The notes beneath the pieces are model-generated. The model worked only from the letters and a program-made list of their open reading frames with translations, had not been told where the DNA came from and searched no databases. Position numbers and translations under genes: made by a program. This document shows positions 18,460-27,597 of a stretch of 64,000 bases of DNA, one piece after another. Source of the stretch: Bordetella parapertussis (GTDB lineage: Bacteria; Pseudomonadota; Gammaproteobacteria; Burkholderiales; SG8-41); assembly GCA_945885345.1 (NCBI GenBank), contig CAMCYP010000003.1, positions 86,150 to 150,149 on the forward strand, given 5' to 3'. Positions within the stretch are counted from its first letter, which is position 1. Every line of letters starts with the position of its first letter.

Positions 18460-19758
18460 ATGCCTTTAGGTTTTTACACCATCATGGCGGCGCAGTTTTT
18501 CTCGTCGCTTGCCGACAACGCACTGCTGGTCGCCGCGATCGCGCTGCTGATGCAGATGCATTCGCCGGAGTGGATGACGCCGCTGCTGAAGTTCTCGTTC
18601 ACGATTTCCTACGTGGTCTTCGCCGCCTTCGTCGGCGCCTTTGCCGACTCGATGCCCAAGGGTCGCGTGATGTTCATCACCAATACCGTCAAGATCGCCG
18701 GCTGCGCGCTGCTGTTTTTCCATGACCTGTGGAACGTGCCCGGCACTTCCGAATACATGACCATACTGATGGCCTACGCTGTGGTCGGCCTCGGTGCCGC
18801 CGCATACTCACCGGCCAAATACGGCATCCTCACCGAATACCTGCCGCACCACCGGCTGGTCGTTGCCAACGGCTGGATCGAAGGCCTCACCGTGAGTTCC
18901 ATCATCATCGGCACACTGCTCGGCGGTGTGCTGATCAGCTCAACCGTGTCGGGCAAACTGCTCGCGATCGACCTGCCGCACATCGACACCGGCGTCGACA
19001 CCCCGGCTGAAGCCGCCATTGCCATCATCATGCTGTTCTACGGCGTTGCCGCAGTATTCAACCTCTACATCCCCGACACCGGCGTCGATCACCGGCCACC
19101 GAGCAAGAACCCGCTGTACCTGGTGCGTGAATTCGCGCACTGCACGAGATTGCTGTGGGCTGACAAACTGGGCCAGATCTCGCTGGCCACCACCACGCTG
19201 TTCTGGGGCGCCGGCGCCACGCTGCAGTTCATCGTGCTGAAATGGGCGGAAGTCGCACTGGGTTATACGCTGTCACAGGCCACGCTGCTGCAGGGTATCT
19301 GCGCGGTGGGCATCGCCAGTGGCGCCGTCTTCGCCGCCAAAATCGTGCCCCTGCACAAGGCGGTCAATGTGGTGCCGGTCGGCATCGCGATGGGCATCGT
19401 CGTCATTGCGATGAATTTCGTCACCTCGCTATACGTCGCAATCCCGCTGCTGATGCTGATCGGTGTCCTTGCCGGATTTTTCGTGGTGCCGATGAATGCG
19501 CTGCTGCAGCATCGCGGCCACATCCTGATGGGGGCCGGGCATTCCATCGCCGTGCAGAATTTCAATGAAAACCTGTCGATCCTGGCGATGCTGGGGCTTT
19601 ATGCCGTGCTGATCCGCCTCGACCTGTCGATCTACTGGGTGATCACGATGTTCGGTCTGTTCGTATCACTGTCGATGATGCTGGTGCGCAAACGCCACCT
19701 CTACAATCTGGCGCGCGGACGGCTACCGGCCATTCCCAGCATCGCAGCGCCAAAATAA
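18460..19758 (+). CDS. lplT: Lysophospholipid transporter LplT
   Basis: 432 aa MFS carrier. The N-terminus MPLGFYTIMAAQFFSSLADN, then ALLVAAIALL, AYSPAKYGILTEYLPHHRLV and NGWIEGLTVSSIIIGTLLGG are characteristic of LplT, which flips lysophospholipids inward for re-acylation by Aas. About 12 helices are visible. No aas gene adjoins it. No convincing Shine-Dalgarno precedes the ATG at 18460, but no other start fits the first helix. A strong bidirectional terminator follows. Confidence 0.92.
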   Translation: MPLGFYTIMAAQFFSSLADNALLVAAIALLMQMHSPEWMTPLLKFSFTISYVVFAAFVGAFADSMPKGRVMFITNTVKIAGCALLFFHDLWNVPGTSEYMTILMAYAVVGLGAAAYSPAKYGILTEYLPHHRLVVANGWIEGLTVSSIIIGTLLGGVLISSTVSGKLLAIDLPHIDTGVDTPAEAAIAIIMLFYGVAAVFNLYIPDTGVDHRPPSKNPLYLVREFAHCTRLLWADKLGQISLATTTLFWGAGATLQFIVLKWAEVALGYTLSQATLLQGICAVGIASGAVFAAKIVPLHKAVNVVPVGIAMGIVVIAMNFVTSLYVAIPLLMLIGVLAGFFVVPMNALLQHRGHILMGAGHSIAVQNFNENLSILAMLGLYAVLIRLDLSIYWVITMFGLFVSLSMMLVRKRHLYNLARGRLPAIPSIAAPK

Positions 19759-19787
19759 AAGGCCGCCCGCAGGCGGCCTTTTATTTT
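19752..19787. terminator. Bidirectional intrinsic terminator between lplT and the cupin gene
   Basis: Perfect 7-bp stem GGCCGCC / GGCGGCC (19761-19767, 19772-19778) with loop CGCA. It is followed by TTTTATTTT on the plus strand and preceded by AAAATAAAA, which gives a U-tract on the minus strand. It serves both convergent genes. Confidence 0.88.
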
Positions 19788-19799
19788 GCAGCAGCGGAT

Positions 19800-20300
19800 T
19801 CAGACCTGCTCGTACTTGAAGCGCTTCACCTTCGCCATATTGGTGCCTTCGATGCGGATCAGGCTGGTCGGGCCCTCACGCTTCGGCGAATGCAGGTCAC
19901 CCTCGTTGTAGACATGGGCAATTCCCGGCGTCAGTTTGTAGGTACGCGTGTGCTTCACTTTGCCCGGCTTGTCGGCACTGGCCGGCTCCAGCAACTGGTA
20001 ATCCCGCATCTCGGTCTCACCGCGGGCCTGGCCGTAAATCGCCCAGGAATGGGCATGGTCATGCGGCCCGCTGGTCTTGGCATCAGTGTAGTCGTGGGCA
20101 AGGATGCAGAAACCAAATTCGGGATCCTCGTAAATGATCTTGCGCTCGCCGACGCTGGGGTCGACATGCTTGTCGATGAATTGCCTGTCCTTCAGCACTT
20201 CCTGCAGCAGCGCGGCAACTTTTTTGCGCCCGGCCGGACCCGGCTCGGCCTTGATGTAATCGTGGCATTGCGCGGCAAACTGTTCCAGCGTGTGTCCCAT
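19800..20300 (-). CDS. Cysteine-dioxygenase-like cupin
   Basis: 166 aa, cytoplasmic. The three-histidine iron site of thiol dioxygenases is visible with near-identical spacing to cysteine dioxygenase: H80 and H82 in GPHDHAHSWAIYG and H137 in EGDLHSP (CDO uses H86, H88, H140). It therefore probably oxidises a thiol such as cysteine or 3-mercaptopropionate, or is a related cupin with another substrate. No cysteine near the metal suggests a Cys-Tyr crosslink. Convergent with lplT; upstream gap of 140 bp to the MgtC gene. Confidence 0.7.
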   Translation of the reverse strand: MGHTLEQFAAQCHDYIKAEPGPAGRKKVAALLQEVLKDRQFIDKHVDPSVGERKIIYEDPEFGFCILAHDYTDAKTSGPHDHAHSWAIYGQARGETEMRDYQLLEPASADKPGKVKHTRTYKLTPGIAHVYNEGDLHSPKREGPTSLIRIEGTNMAKVKRFKYEQV

Positions 20301-20441
20301 GTCAGATCTCCTCTAAAAAATGCGATATGCAACTCTGATTGTGCCGCAATGACTGCCACGCTGAACAGCGGCTTTCCTGATCCTGATCAAATCCCGCGCA
20401 AATATCCGGAAACCGCATTACGGACTCCCGGGCGGTAGCGA

Positions 20442-21137
20442 TCAGGCGCCTACGGGGGTAATGCGGAACTCCATCACCGCGGCCTCGTTCTTCAAGCGCT
20501 CCGACAGTGCATGCATATTGCGCGAGTTCAGCGTTTTGATGCCCATGCGGTATTCAAAACTCTGCCCGCCGTCGGTCAGCTCGAAAGTCATATTGGCAAT
20601 CGAAAAACCCGTGGCCTTGGCAATGGCACGCAGATCCGCTTCGGTCATCACGCTGGTGCGTTTGAATTTGACATGGAACTGGGCATAAAACTCGGTGGGC
20701 ATCCGGCTTTCGATCCAGCGGAACGACGACAGCGTACCCAGCGTCGCCGCCACCGCCAGCATCGCCGGAATGTAAAAGCCGATGCCGAACAGGATGCCGA
20801 TCGCCGCCGTCACCCAGATTGACGCTGCCGTGGTCAGGCCGCGCACCGACAGGCCCTCGCGCATGATCACGCCGGCGCCGAGAAAACCGATGCCGGTCAT
20901 GATGCCCTGCGCCATGCGCGTCGGGTCAACCACCACCCTTGATCCCGCCTGCTGCACAAACCACTGGCTTTCATACACCGTCACCAGCATCAGCAACGCC
21001 GACGCCAGGCACACCAGGGTGTGGGTGCGGAATCCCGCAGGACGTCCGTGGTAGCTGCGCTCCAGACCGATCAGTCCGCCCGCGGTCAGTGCAGCGCCCA
21101 TGCGCACGACGATGTCGAGTAACTCGCTGGTCATCAT
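20442..21137 (-). CDS. MgtC/SapB-family membrane protein
   Basis: 231 aa. The N-terminal domain has about four or five helices with the MgtC signature GGLIGLERSYHGRPAGFRTH and GIMTGIGFLGAGVIMREG, then GLTTAASIWVTAAIG. A soluble ACT-like C-terminal domain follows (FYAQFHVKFKRTSVMTEADL). MgtC proteins modulate the F1Fo ATPase and help growth in low magnesium; only the family is certain here. GGAGG lies 8 nt before the first of two adjacent ATGs. It sits 24 bp downstream of nothing on its strand and just after the VWA gene's stop region. Confidence 0.9.
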   Translation of the reverse strand: MMTSELLDIVVRMGAALTAGGLIGLERSYHGRPAGFRTHTLVCLASALLMLVTVYESQWFVQQAGSRVVVDPTRMAQGIMTGIGFLGAGVIMREGLSVRGLTTAASIWVTAAIGILFGIGFYIPAMLAVAATLGTLSSFRWIESRMPTEFYAQFHVKFKRTSVMTEADLRAIAKATGFSIANMTFELTDGGQSFEYRMGIKTLNSRNMHALSERLKNEAAVMEFRITPVGA

Positions 21138-21161
21138 CCTGCTTGCCTCCTCCCGCCTCTG

Positions 21162-23669
21162 TCAGCGCCGCAGCCGCAGGTAAATCTCCGGCAGCTTGTT
21201 CGGCAGGCTGTTGATGTGGTCGAGCACCAGGTAATGCCCGGGCCCGAAAATCTGCGGCAGGTACTGGTTGGCCATGGTATCGACCGTGACACAGAACGGA
21301 TGCACGCCCTTGGCCACGGCTTCCTTCACTGCCATGCGCGTGTCCTCGTGCAGGTAACGCCGGTCGCCGCCGTCGTCGTAATCCTCCGGCCGGCCGTCAG
21401 ACAGCAGCAACAGCAGCCGCCGCCGGCTTTCGACGCCTTCGAAACACGCCGTGGCATGGCGAATCGCCGCGCCCATGCGCGTCGCCAGCCGCCCGGACAT
21501 GCCGCCGATCTGCGCGCGCACATCGTCCGTCAGTTCTTCGTCAAAATCCTTCAGCGTGTAATAACTGACATTGTCGCGGTACTTGGAACAGAAGCCGGCG
21601 ATTGAATAGGCGTCACCCACTTCCTCCATGCCCTCGGCAAACAGCAGCACTCCGGCGCGTATGCGGTCGACCAGCCGGCCTCCGCCCTCGGGCAGATGCT
21701 GCATGATCGACGTCGACATGTCGGCGAGCAGCGTCACCGCAACTTCGCGTTTGCGGATTTCGCGGCGCTTGTAGATATTCGGGCGCGGTGAACGTCCGGC
21801 TTTTTTCTCGGCGACATAACTCACCACCGCATTGAGATCCATGTCATCACCGTCCAGCTGCTGCGTCAGCGGCGCGGTACGCGTCGGCTTCTGCGACTGG
21901 ATGGCTTTTTTCAGGCGCTTCAGCGCATTCGCGTACTGCTTCATCAGCCGGTTGGTCTCGCCCATGTTCGATTCGGCAAGCCGCTTTTCCTGCACCCAGC
22001 TCCAGTTGCGCTTGTAACGCGACTCGCGGTAATCCCATTCCGGGTAAGGGATGCCCTTGTCGCTGCTGCCCTGCCCGGGTGTTTCCTTGTCGCTTTGCCC
22101 GGAAGCGCGCGCCGACTGCCCCGAGGAATCGCCGTAACTGGGCATTTCCTTTTTTTCACCGTCGTCGCGCTGGTCGCCCGACTCGGCGTTCTGCGGTGCC
22201 TCGGTTTCCTCGCCGCCCTCTTCCTGCTGTTCGCTTTTCTGCTCGGAGCCGGCCTGCGTCTGCTGCGACTGGTCGTCGCTTTCCTGCGGATGCGCCATGC
22301 GCGACGCATTCGGGCTGCGCCCGGGCAGGTACGCGGCGTGAAAGGCTTCGAGATCAGTGACCACGGGCAGCGTCATCGCGCTGTAGATTTTTGCCGCGGC
22401 GCGCCAGGCATCGGCAATGGTTGCGTCTTCCACAAACAGCGGCGCAAAGCGTTCATCGACTGCAGTGCCGGCATAATGCGCCAGCGCGGCCTCAATGCTC
22501 TCCAGCGCCAGATCGTAATAAGCCGCCGTTTCCGGATGGCGCACACCCAAACCGTGCGCGGCATTGCGCAGCCGCTTCAGGTAATTCGGCACGTTGCGCT
22601 GCACACGAAAATCGACGCGCAGGTCTTCGCACAGATCCAATATCAACTGGAAGCGCAGCGCATCATCGCCAAAGCGCAGGAACAGCGGGCCCCAGGACAC
22701 CGGACCCTTGGCGGGGAAATCGACTTTCGCTTCGGCAAACATGGCCTGCATCGCCGCGCGGTCGAAGCTGCGGTAGTACATGTGGCCGGCGGTGTGCAGC
22801 ACGGCAAGGATGGCTTCCTCGCGGTCGGCCATCACCGCCGGGAAGTAAATGCTCTTGCCGTCGGTCTCGATGAAGGGCCTGCCCTTTTCCGGCGACCAGG
22901 TGCTTTCTTTCAGCTCGAACTCGCCGCCGAACCACACATCAAGCAGCATGCCCAGCAGGCGGTTGCGGTCGGTCAGGCGGTATCCCGGCAGATGCTCCAG
23001 CAGCAGTGACAGGCTCTCCTCGGATTCAAGGCGGAAATACGCCTCACCGCGCGCCCGCCCCGACTGCATGATGTCGGCGCCGCGCGATGCCCAGGGCAGG
23101 ATCGCCTGCGCACCGAGCAGGTTGCGCACGCGGATCGCACCCGACAAATAGGTCGACAGCATCAGCTTGCGCGATTCATACAGTTCATCCGCCGGGGTTG
23201 TCAGCTGCTCGATCGCGGCAATGCCACCGTGGCGTCCGGCGAGATCGACCACCGGGGTCGAGAAATACGCCGCGCCGCTTTCGATCTGCCGCGCGCACCA
23301 GCAAAAACCGATTTCCGCCCAGCGCTCTTCGCCGGCATGGCCCAGCGAGCCGTAGGCGCGGGCAACATTGGCCATGAACCCCTCCAGCGCGCGCCACGAC
23401 GCGCGCCACTGCATGAAGGCCATCGCCTGTCCGGTCCACGGCAGCACGGTTTCCGAAACCTGCTCGGCCTCGAAGCTGCCGCGGATGAAAGCGCGACCTG
23501 CATCACGCTCGAAACTGCACAGCGCAACACAGGCTGCCAGCCACTGCAGCGTGACCGCTTCGCCATGCGGCACAATCACCGGCAGCACCTGCTCGACTTC
23601 ACGGTGCGCGGCGGCGCTGAGTTCTTTGATCTGGCTGACCGCCTTTTCGACGGCCGGGGAGTGTGTCAT
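21162..23669 (-). CDS. cbbO: VWA-domain activator CbbO/NorD-like
   Basis: 835 aa from ATG 23669 (a TTG 12 bases upstream is possible). Large N-terminal helical region with no signal peptide, a low-complexity acidic/Gln linker (about 435-510), and a C-terminal von Willebrand A domain with MIDAS motif DMSTS (about 650-654) and LLLLLSDGRPEDYDDGGDRR. This is the CbbO/NorD architecture. It acts with the MoxR-type ATPase CbbQ/NorQ to remodel a client enzyme, RuBisCO or NO reductase in known cases. Neither client is in the window. Named by family; CbbO versus NorD cannot be settled from sequence alone. Confidence 0.8.
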   Translation of the reverse strand: MTHSPAVEKAVSQIKELSAAAHREVEQVLPVIVPHGEAVTLQWLAACVALCSFERDAGRAFIRGSFEAEQVSETVLPWTGQAMAFMQWRASWRALEGFMANVARAYGSLGHAGEERWAEIGFCWCARQIESGAAYFSTPVVDLAGRHGGIAAIEQLTTPADELYESRKLMLSTYLSGAIRVRNLLGAQAILPWASRGADIMQSGRARGEAYFRLESEESLSLLLEHLPGYRLTDRNRLLGMLLDVWFGGEFELKESTWSPEKGRPFIETDGKSIYFPAVMADREEAILAVLHTAGHMYYRSFDRAAMQAMFAEAKVDFPAKGPVSWGPLFLRFGDDALRFQLILDLCEDLRVDFRVQRNVPNYLKRLRNAAHGLGVRHPETAAYYDLALESIEAALAHYAGTAVDERFAPLFVEDATIADAWRAAAKIYSAMTLPVVTDLEAFHAAYLPGRSPNASRMAHPQESDDQSQQTQAGSEQKSEQQEEGGEETEAPQNAESGDQRDDGEKKEMPSYGDSSGQSARASGQSDKETPGQGSSDKGIPYPEWDYRESRYKRNWSWVQEKRLAESNMGETNRLMKQYANALKRLKKAIQSQKPTRTAPLTQQLDGDDMDLNAVVSYVAEKKAGRSPRPNIYKRREIRKREVAVTLLADMSTSIMQHLPEGGGRLVDRIRAGVLLFAEGMEEVGDAYSIAGFCSKYRDNVSYYTLKDFDEELTDDVRAQIGGMSGRLATRMGAAIRHATACFEGVESRRRLLLLLSDGRPEDYDDGGDRRYLHEDTRMAVKEAVAKGVHPFCVTVDTMANQYLPQIFGPGHYLVLDHINSLPNKLPEIYLRLRR

Positions 23670-23703
23670 GTGTTCGATCAAATCAAACTAACTTAAAAAC
23701 CGC

Positions 23704-23803
23704 GTCACCCCGGCGCGCCCCGAAGGAAGTCCCCTTGGGGGGGAAGCCGGGATCCAGAGGTTTGGTAATTCCTGGATACCGGCTTGCGCCGGTATGACGG
23801 ACT
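23704..23803. repeat. Inverted pair of dRS3-like palindromes, left copy interrupted
   Basis: The right unit at about 23771-23801 is an intact palindrome of the ACCGGC..GCCGGT type ending in GTATGACGG. The left unit begins GTCACCCCGGCGC (23704-23716) and ends AAGCCGGGATCCAG (23744-23757), with 27 extra bases between the halves. The arrangement GTC..CCAG gap CTGG..GAC matches the elements at 43.7-44.0 kb and 59.8 kb. It lies between the two members of the CbbQ/CbbO operon. Confidence 0.7.
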
Positions 23804-23822
23804 TAGGGGCTGTCGCAACAAA

Positions 23823-24668
23823 TCAGGAGAAGTGCGCTTGCACGATTTCCATCAGCGCATCTGACAGTTCGGCGTCATCGGTAATCGGGTTGACCATCGC
23901 CACCTGGCAGGCCGTCACCGGATCGAGCCCGGCGGCCATCATGCTCGCGGCGTAGACCAGCGCACGGGTCGACGTCGATTCTTCAAGGCCGTGATCCTTC
24001 AGCAGCCGCGCCTTGCGGCCGATGGCCACCAACTGCTGCGCAATTTCCGGCTTGGTGCCAGGCACTTCCCGGACCAGGATCTTGCGCTCGACTTCCTCCT
24101 GCGGGAAATCGAAATTGATCGCGATAAAACGCTGCTTGGTCGACGGCTTCAGATCCTTCAGCACCGTCTGGTAACCGGGGTTGTAGGAAATCACCAGCAT
24201 GAAATCCTCATGCGCATCGATTTCCTGACCCTTCTTTTCGATGGTCAGCTTGCGGCGATGGTCGGTCAGCGAATGGATCACCACCGTCGAATCGGTGCGG
24301 GCTTCGACGATTTCGTCGAGATAACACAATGCGCCGACCTTCACCGCGCGCGTCAGCGGACCGTCGTGCCATACAGTGTCAGCACCTTCGAGCAGAAAGC
24401 GGCCGACCAGATCGGAACTCGTCAGATCCTCGTGGCAGGACACCGTCACCAGCGGACGTTTCAGCTGAAAAGCCATGTGTTCGAGGAACCGCGTCTTGCC
24501 ACAGCCGGTAGGGCCTTTCAGCATCACCGGCAGGCGGCGTTTGTAGGCCGCCTCGAAAATCGCGACTTCATTGCCCTGCGGCTCGTAATAAGGCGCAGTG
24601 TCGCCGACCTGCGGCATTTGCACGATGTCGTGTTCGACGCCGCGCACGCGGTTTGTTGCTGTCTTCAT
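23823..24668 (-). CDS. cbbQ: MoxR-family AAA+ ATPase CbbQ/NorQ
   Basis: 281 aa. Walker A GPTGCGKT (52-59), Walker B CYLDEI (about 115-120), sensor-1 SYNPGY, and the arginine-finger region [16 protein letters not shown]. The start region [20 protein letters not shown] and the [17 protein letters not shown] insert are typical of CbbQ/NorQ. It forms a hexameric ring that, with the VWA partner just downstream (about 155 bp, with a repeat between), activates a target enzyme. Standing alone from RuBisCO and NorCB genes is unusual. Confidence 0.87.
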   Translation of the reverse strand: MKTATNRVRGVEHDIVQMPQVGDTAPYYEPQGNEVAIFEAAYKRRLPVMLKGPTGCGKTRFLEHMAFQLKRPLVTVSCHEDLTSSDLVGRFLLEGADTVWHDGPLTRAVKVGALCYLDEIVEARTDSTVVIHSLTDHRRKLTIEKKGQEIDAHEDFMLVISYNPGYQTVLKDLKPSTKQRFIAINFDFPQEEVERKILVREVPGTKPEIAQQLVAIGRKARLLKDHGLEESTSTRALVYAASMMAAGLDPVTACQVAMVNPITDDAELSDALMEIVQAHFS

Positions 24669-25038
24669 CTATGCTCCAGAGTCAATTCAGGATTCATTCA
24701 AAACTTGTCCGCACTACGTCGCGCAGTTCTGCACCGACACCGCACGCCCTTCACCCGATATTAATACAGTTGCGGCGGTTCAACGGCGGCACTGCATCGC
24801 CTGCGCTGCGCAATAAGCCGATTGGCAGGTAATAGCACGGCACTCTATGCGGATTAAAAATAAATGTTTAAAAACAAATAGTTAAAAATAAATCCCGAGC
24901 ACACGGTCCGGCGGACTGCGCATCCACCACCGCCTGCGCACCATGACCCGCACTGCGCAACATGCGGACCACCAGCAACAGCGGGATTCAATCGCTCTAT
25001 CATGGGGACAGACTGGCGGGATCACTCAAGGACAAATC
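24669..25038. promoter_or_regulatory. Divergent intergenic region, AT-rich core
   Basis: 370 bp between the start codons of the CbbQ-like gene (minus) and the zinc metallopeptidase (plus). No open frame looks real. An AT-rich run at 24855-24895 includes AAAACAAATAGTTA, a motif shared with two or three other sites in the window. Both promoters should lie here, but I cannot place -10/-35 boxes with confidence. Confidence 0.4.
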
Positions 25039-25911
25039 ATGCGTTGGGAAAGCGGCAGGGAAAGCGAAAACGTTGAAGACCGGCGCAGTGACGGTGGCGG
25101 CATGGGCCGCGGTATTGCCGGCGGCGGCATCGGGGTCATCGTGATCGCCGTGGCAGCCATGTTCTTCGGCGTTGACCCATCTCTGGTGATGAGCGTGCTC
25201 GAAGGTACTCAGTCAGGTGCGCAGCCCGGTATGTCTGCACAGGCCCCCGCGCAAAAACCGCCAGCCAATGATACACAGGCGAAATTTGTCTCCGTCGTGC
25301 TCGCCGACACCGAAGACACCTGGCGCGCCCTGTTCAAGCAGGGCGGCACGCAATACCGCGAACCGAAGCTGGTGCTGTTCCGCGGCGCGGTGCAGTCGGC
25401 CTGCGGCAATGCCCAGGCTGCGATGGGACCGTTCTACTGTCCCGGCGACGAAAAGGTTTATATCGACCTGGTATTTTTTGATGAACTGCAAAAGCGCTTC
25501 AAGGCGCCGGGGGATTTCGCCCAGGCCTATGTCATCGCGCATGAAATCGGCCACCATGTGCAGAACCTGCTCGGCATCTCCGAAAAAGTACATGCCGCGC
25601 GCCAGCGCGTTTCCGAAACCGAATACAACAAACTGTCGGTGCGCCTCGAACTGCAGGCCGATTGTCTCGCCGGCATCTGGGCGCACCACGCCGACCGCTC
25701 GCGGCAGATCCTCGAAAGCGGCGACGTCGAAGAAGCGCTGGGCGCCGCCGCCGCCGTCGGTGATGACCGCATGCAGATGCAGGCGCGTGGCTATGTCTCG
25801 CCGGAATCCTTCAGCCACGGCAGTTCGGAGCAGCGCGCACGCTGGTTCCGTCGCGGCCTCGACAGCGGCGAGTTCGCGCAATGCGATACCTTCAAGGCGC
25901 GCAGCCTGTAA
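25039..25911 (+). CDS. Neutral zinc metallopeptidase, YpfJ/KPN_02809 family
   Basis: 290 aa from ATG 25039 with AAGGA 7 nt upstream; the frame is open to 24943 without support. A Gly-rich N-terminus and one membrane helix (GIGVIVIAVAAMFFGVD, about 31-47) anchor it. The zinc motif HEIGHH (168-173) is followed by LELQADCLAGIWAHHAD, the family's glutamate-containing stretch. Presumed periplasmic-facing or cytoplasmic-membrane metallopeptidase of unknown substrate. Family size and layout match. Confidence 0.9.
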   Translation: MRWESGRESENVEDRRSDGGGMGRGIAGGGIGVIVIAVAAMFFGVDPSLVMSVLEGTQSGAQPGMSAQAPAQKPPANDTQAKFVSVVLADTEDTWRALFKQGGTQYREPKLVLFRGAVQSACGNAQAAMGPFYCPGDEKVYIDLVFFDELQKRFKAPGDFAQAYVIAHEIGHHVQNLLGISEKVHAARQRVSETEYNKLSVRLELQADCLAGIWAHHADRSRQILESGDVEEALGAAAAVGDDRMQMQARGYVSPESFSHGSSEQRARWFRRGLDSGEFAQCDTFKARSL

Positions 25912-25979
25912 CAGGCATCATTCCGCATGACGCCATAAGTAATTGATTTTATTAATAAATTTTAAATGAAAGAATCCTG

Positions 25980-26891
25980 ATGCAACGCGCCACCACCAAA
26001 CTCCGCGCCCTGGTCAAGGCCGGAAAATTCCTCGAGTTACCCGCCATCCACGATCCGCTGAGCGCAAAACTCGCAGAGAGTATCGGTTTCAAAACCCTCT
26101 ACAACGGCGGCTTCGTCACCGGCGGCAGCACCACCATCAGCGAACCGCTGCTGTCAATGACCGAACAGATCACCGTCGCCGGCAACATGGCCAATGCAGT
26201 GAACATCCCCGTGATCATGGACGCCGGCGCGGGCTGGGGTGAACCGCTGCACACCATGCGCACGGTGCGTGAATGCATACGCGCCGGCATTGCCGGCGTG
26301 CACATCGAAGACCAGCTGTTCCCCAAACGCGCGCATTACCACACCTATGTCGCGCACAACATTCCGATCGACGAATTCCGCGACAAGATCCGCCTCGCCT
26401 GCGTGCAGCGCGACCGCAGCGACAAGGATTTTGTGATCATCGCCCGCTCTGACGCCTGCCGCGAACAGGGCTACAAGGAAGCCGTCAAACGCATGCTGCT
26501 GGCGCGCGACCAGGGCGCAGACATGGGACTGATCTTCCCGCGCACCCCGGAAGAAACCAGAAAGGCCCCCAAGCAGTGCAAGCTGCCGATGATCTATGTG
26601 CAAAGCCGCGGCAACCGCGACGGCAGGCCGCTCTATTCCTTCAGGCAGCTCGAAGACATGGGTTACGCCGGCAGCATCGACGCCATTCTGTCGGTGGGCG
26701 TGCAGTTCCATTTCATGCGCAAGGCACTGCTGGAACTGAAAAAGACTGGCGATTACACCGGCATCAGCCAGAAGGAATACGTGATTGCACGCAAGGGCAT
26801 CGAAGACATGATCGGGCTGGAGGCGTATTACAAAATCGAGGAAGAAACCGTCGAGAAGATGTACCGCAAGAAAAAACGCAAATCGCGCTGA
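25980..26891 (+). CDS. Isocitrate lyase / PEP mutase superfamily protein, altered motifs
   Basis: 303 aa. TIM-barrel start LRALVKAGKFLELPAIHDPLSAKLAESIGF, then IMDAGAGWGE (about 79-88), GVHIEDQLFPKRAHYH (107-121) and IIARSDACREQGY. Known members hold Mg with a D-x-D-x-G-Y-G stretch; here the second Asp is Gly (DAGAGWG). The lyase KRCGH cysteine motif reads RAHYH, with no Cys. It is therefore unlikely to be a methylisocitrate lyase; a decarboxylase-like or other role is possible. The C-terminus is basic (KKKRKSR). 12 bp upstream of the next gene, probably one transcript. Confidence 0.8.
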   Translation: MQRATTKLRALVKAGKFLELPAIHDPLSAKLAESIGFKTLYNGGFVTGGSTTISEPLLSMTEQITVAGNMANAVNIPVIMDAGAGWGEPLHTMRTVRECIRAGIAGVHIEDQLFPKRAHYHTYVAHNIPIDEFRDKIRLACVQRDRSDKDFVIIARSDACREQGYKEAVKRMLLARDQGADMGLIFPRTPEETRKAPKQCKLPMIYVQSRGNRDGRPLYSFRQLEDMGYAGSIDAILSVGVQFHFMRKALLELKKTGDYTGISQKEYVIARKGIEDMIGLEAYYKIEEETVEKMYRKKKRKSR

Positions 26892-26903
26892 GGGAGCACC
26901 CGA

Positions 26904-27542
26904 ATGAAAACCATGTGGATCCTGGCTGCCGTGCTGGCTGCGTTATTGTCCGGCACAGCAGCTGCACAGTCGTGGACACTGTATGTGCCGGCGGAGCGTG
27001 ATTTTCGCGTCTTGTTTCCTGCCCCGCCCATGCGCCTGGATACACCATCCGGCAGCGTGGAATTTCGCATTGAAGCCGACCAGCGACAGTATTCCGTTTT
27101 CCGCCATGATCCGCGCCGCGTGGCCGGAGGCATCTCGGTCCGCGAAGACATCATCGCGCGCCTCGGCAACAACGATCAAAGCGTCAGAAGCTACGGCCAG
27201 GATGATGGCGATCTCGCACCCAACGAATTCATGTTCAGGGTAGGCGGGGCATGGACCATGCATCGCGCCATCGTCGAATCCGGCCGTTATTACGAACTGG
27301 TGGTAAAGGCCGCACCGGATGAACGGGTTTCCCCGCAGGAGGCGCGGGATTTCTTCAATTCTTTCCAGACCGGCAACATCGGCGCCCAGCCCATGTTGTT
27401 GAACAACCTGCCTGGACCGGACAGCTGCCAGGCGAGGGGCAGTGCGTTTTCACGGCGATTCTGCGAATACCTGACCTGCCTGGCCCCGGGCAGCGAAAAC
27501 CATCCGGTGTGTCGCGCCCTGCCGCGTTTGTTAAACCGCTGA
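26904..27542 (+). CDS. Secreted protein of unknown function
   Basis: 212 aa. Signal peptide MKTMWILAAVLAALLSGTAA with cleavage after AAA-Q. The mature part begins SWTLYVPAERDFRVLFPAPP, a pattern seen in periplasmic proteins of unknown role, and ends with a four-cysteine segment (DSCQARG, RFCEYLTC, HPVCRAL) that could form disulfides. Follows the isocitrate-lyase-family gene by 12 bp. No enzymatic motif recognised. Confidence 0.7.
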   Translation: MKTMWILAAVLAALLSGTAAAQSWTLYVPAERDFRVLFPAPPMRLDTPSGSVEFRIEADQRQYSVFRHDPRRVAGGISVREDIIARLGNNDQSVRSYGQDDGDLAPNEFMFRVGGAWTMHRAIVESGRYYELVVKAAPDERVSPQEARDFFNSFQTGNIGAQPMLLNNLPGPDSCQARGSAFSRRFCEYLTCLAPGSENHPVCRALPRLLNR

Positions 27543-27597
27543 AGTCAGACGCAAGCGCGGCAAAGCGCAGAGGCGGAACACCCGATCCGCGCCCGGC

